NCBI RefSeq assembly: GCF_020144925.1
Contig: NZ_NSLC01000010.1
Span: 62,001 to 126,000, forward strand
DNA: 64,000 nucleotides
Reading direction: 5' to 3'
From: Afifella sp. IM 167
Lineage (GTDB): Bacteria > Pseudomonadota > Alphaproteobacteria > Rhizobiales > Afifellaceae
Shown: positions 63,278 to 64,000 of the stretch, in pieces
How positions within the stretch are numbered: position 1 is the first letter of the stretch
Layout of the letters: every line of letters begins with the position of its first letter
The notes under the pieces: generated by a model
Database searches by the model: none
The model's input: only the letters and a program-made list of their open reading frames with translations
Told to the model about the DNA's origin: nothing
Made by a program: the position numbers and the translations under genes

Positions 63278-64000
63278 TCACGCCTTGGCAGGCACGCGAT
63301 AGGTCCCCTGCCGCTCCAGCATCCAGCCCGGATATTCGGCCGGCAGGCGGCTCGCCTCGTCGAGCGTGTTCAGCTCGGCTTCGGAGAGCTTCACATCAAC
63401 GGCGCCGAGATTGTCCTCCAGCTGGTCGACGCGCTTGGCGCCGATGATGACGCTCGTCACGGCCTCCTGGTGCAGGAGCCAGGCGAGCGCGATCTGCGCC
63501 ACGCTCACGCCGTGCTCTTCGGCGATCGGCCGCATGGCGTCGAGAACGGTCCAGCCGCGTTCCTTCTCCACCGGCGGGAAGTCGAAACTGGCGCGTCGCC
63601 CGTCTCCGGATTTCTCATCCTCGCGGCTGTACTTGCCCGAAAGCAAGCCGCCGGCGAGCGGGCTCCACACCATCAGCCCGACCCCTTCCGACTTCAGCAT
63701 CGGCACGATCTCGCGCTCCAGGTCGCGGCCGGCGAGCGTGTAGTAGGCCTGCAGCGATACCGGGCGCGCGAGGTTCTTGCGCTCGGAGATACCGGTCGCC
63801 TTCGCCACCTGCCAGGCCGCCCAGTTGGAAAGGCCGATGTAGCGGACATGGCCGTGGCGCACGAGCGTGTCGAGCGCTTCCAGCGTTTCCTCGATCGGCG
63901 TCGCCACGTCGAAGCCGTGGATCTGGTAAAGGTCGATATGGTCGAGCTGCAGCCGCTTCAGGCTCTTCTGGACCTCGCCGAGGATGTGGTAGCGCGAGGC
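63278..64000 (-). CDS. Aldo/keto reductase (5' end beyond window)
   Basis: The last 240 codons and the stop of an aldo/keto reductase; the frame is open to the right edge. The NADPH-dependent TIM-barrel family is clear from D-H-I-D-L-Y-Q-I-H, R-Y-I-G-L-S-N-W, V-W-S-P-L-A-G-G-L-L-S-G-K and I-I-G-A-K-R-V-D-Q-L-E-D-N, the coenzyme-binding end. It resembles the large general-oxidoreductase subgroup near YajO/AKR11-14. The catalytic Tyr and Lys lie upstream of the window, so activity cannot be checked. Confidence 0.92.
   Translation of the reverse strand, partial: ASRYHILGEVQKSLKRLQLDHIDLYQIHGFDVATPIEETLEALDTLVRHGHVRYIGLSNWAAWQVAKATGISERKNLARPVSLQAYYTLAGRDLEREIVPMLKSEGVGLMVWSPLAGGLLSGKYSREDEKSGDGRRASFDFPPVEKERGWTVLDAMRPIAEEHGVSVAQIALAWLLHQEAVTSVIIGAKRVDQLEDNLGAVDVKLSEAELNTLDEASRLPAEYPGWMLERQGTYRVPAKA

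Overview
The window is a GC-rich (about two-thirds G+C by eye), gene-dense bacterial chromosome segment. Gene content and order point to an alphaproteobacterium of the order Hyphomicrobiales (Rhizobiales): a zwf-pgl-edd Entner-Doudoroff operon, a siroheme/cysI/cysH sulfate-reduction operon, an F1-ATPase operon without F0 genes, an mdh-sucCDAB-lpdA TCA operon, an Omp19-type lipoprotein, a DUF1127 protein, and CtrA-type (TTAA-N7-TTAAC) and CcrM-type (GANTC) sites. The family cannot be fixed from the sequence. I see no rRNA, tRNA, CRISPR array, insertion sequence or prophage.

Layout. 1-2416 (-): zwf, pgl and the start of edd. 2533-4586: an orphan ABC ATPase, an ArsR repressor with the SqrR/BigR cysteine pair, and a divergent CcdA-type membrane protein. 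4596-6750 (-): a KDG-kinase-like sugar kinase and an MFS transporter. 6910-11940 (-): cysG, DUF2849, cysI, cysH, DUF934 and a [2Fe-2S] ferredoxin, a reductive sulfate-assimilation operon. 12107-18717 (-): tamA-tamB for outer-membrane protein assembly. 19086-25615: DUF1150, ptsN, hpf and atpHAGDC. 25937-32118: an outer-membrane barrel with the omptin catalytic residues, priA, a CaCA exchanger, a transaldolase-like aldolase and xerC. 32265-33202: two small secreted proteins, each followed by a clear terminator. 33278-43850 (-): mdh, sucC, sucD, sucA, a sucB with two lipoyl domains, MAPEG, LysE and lpdA. 43969-48870: zapE, a secreted protein, an Omp19-like lipoprotein, a PlsC-like acyltransferase, a rhodanese, a Tat-exported MsrB and a VOC protein.

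49454-52420 is the most unusual locus. It encodes a 988-residue protein: an N-terminal membrane anchor and a DUF4760-like helical domain, followed by about 780 residues of Ala/Pro/Lys-rich, apparently disordered sequence. Set into that sequence are 18 copies of a Trp-centred motif (S-W-L-[FY]-[RP]) plus three degenerate ones, and an Asn-Gly-rich segment near the end. Upstream lie a perfect CtrA box, a second near-perfect one, and three GANTC sites, which suggests cell-cycle control. I recognise no described family for the repeat region.

52557-64000: sdhB (closing the TCA theme), a ThDP enzyme of the acetolactate-synthase superfamily preceded by a strong hairpin, an MBL hydrolase, a choline-O-sulfate module (betC, a ProX/ChoX-type binding protein, a LysR regulator), a small remnant of a second MBL-hydrolase C-terminus, a Tat-exported OpgD/OpgG-like glucan protein, a divergent DUF1127/LysR pair, and an aldo/keto reductase cut by the window edge.

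Taken together: zwf-pgl-edd and the KDG kinase feed Entner-Doudoroff carbon flow; mdh-suc-lpdA and sdhB run the lower TCA cycle and atpHAGDC makes ATP; the cys operon reduces sulfate; tamAB, Omp19, OpgD and the omptin-like barrel serve the envelope.
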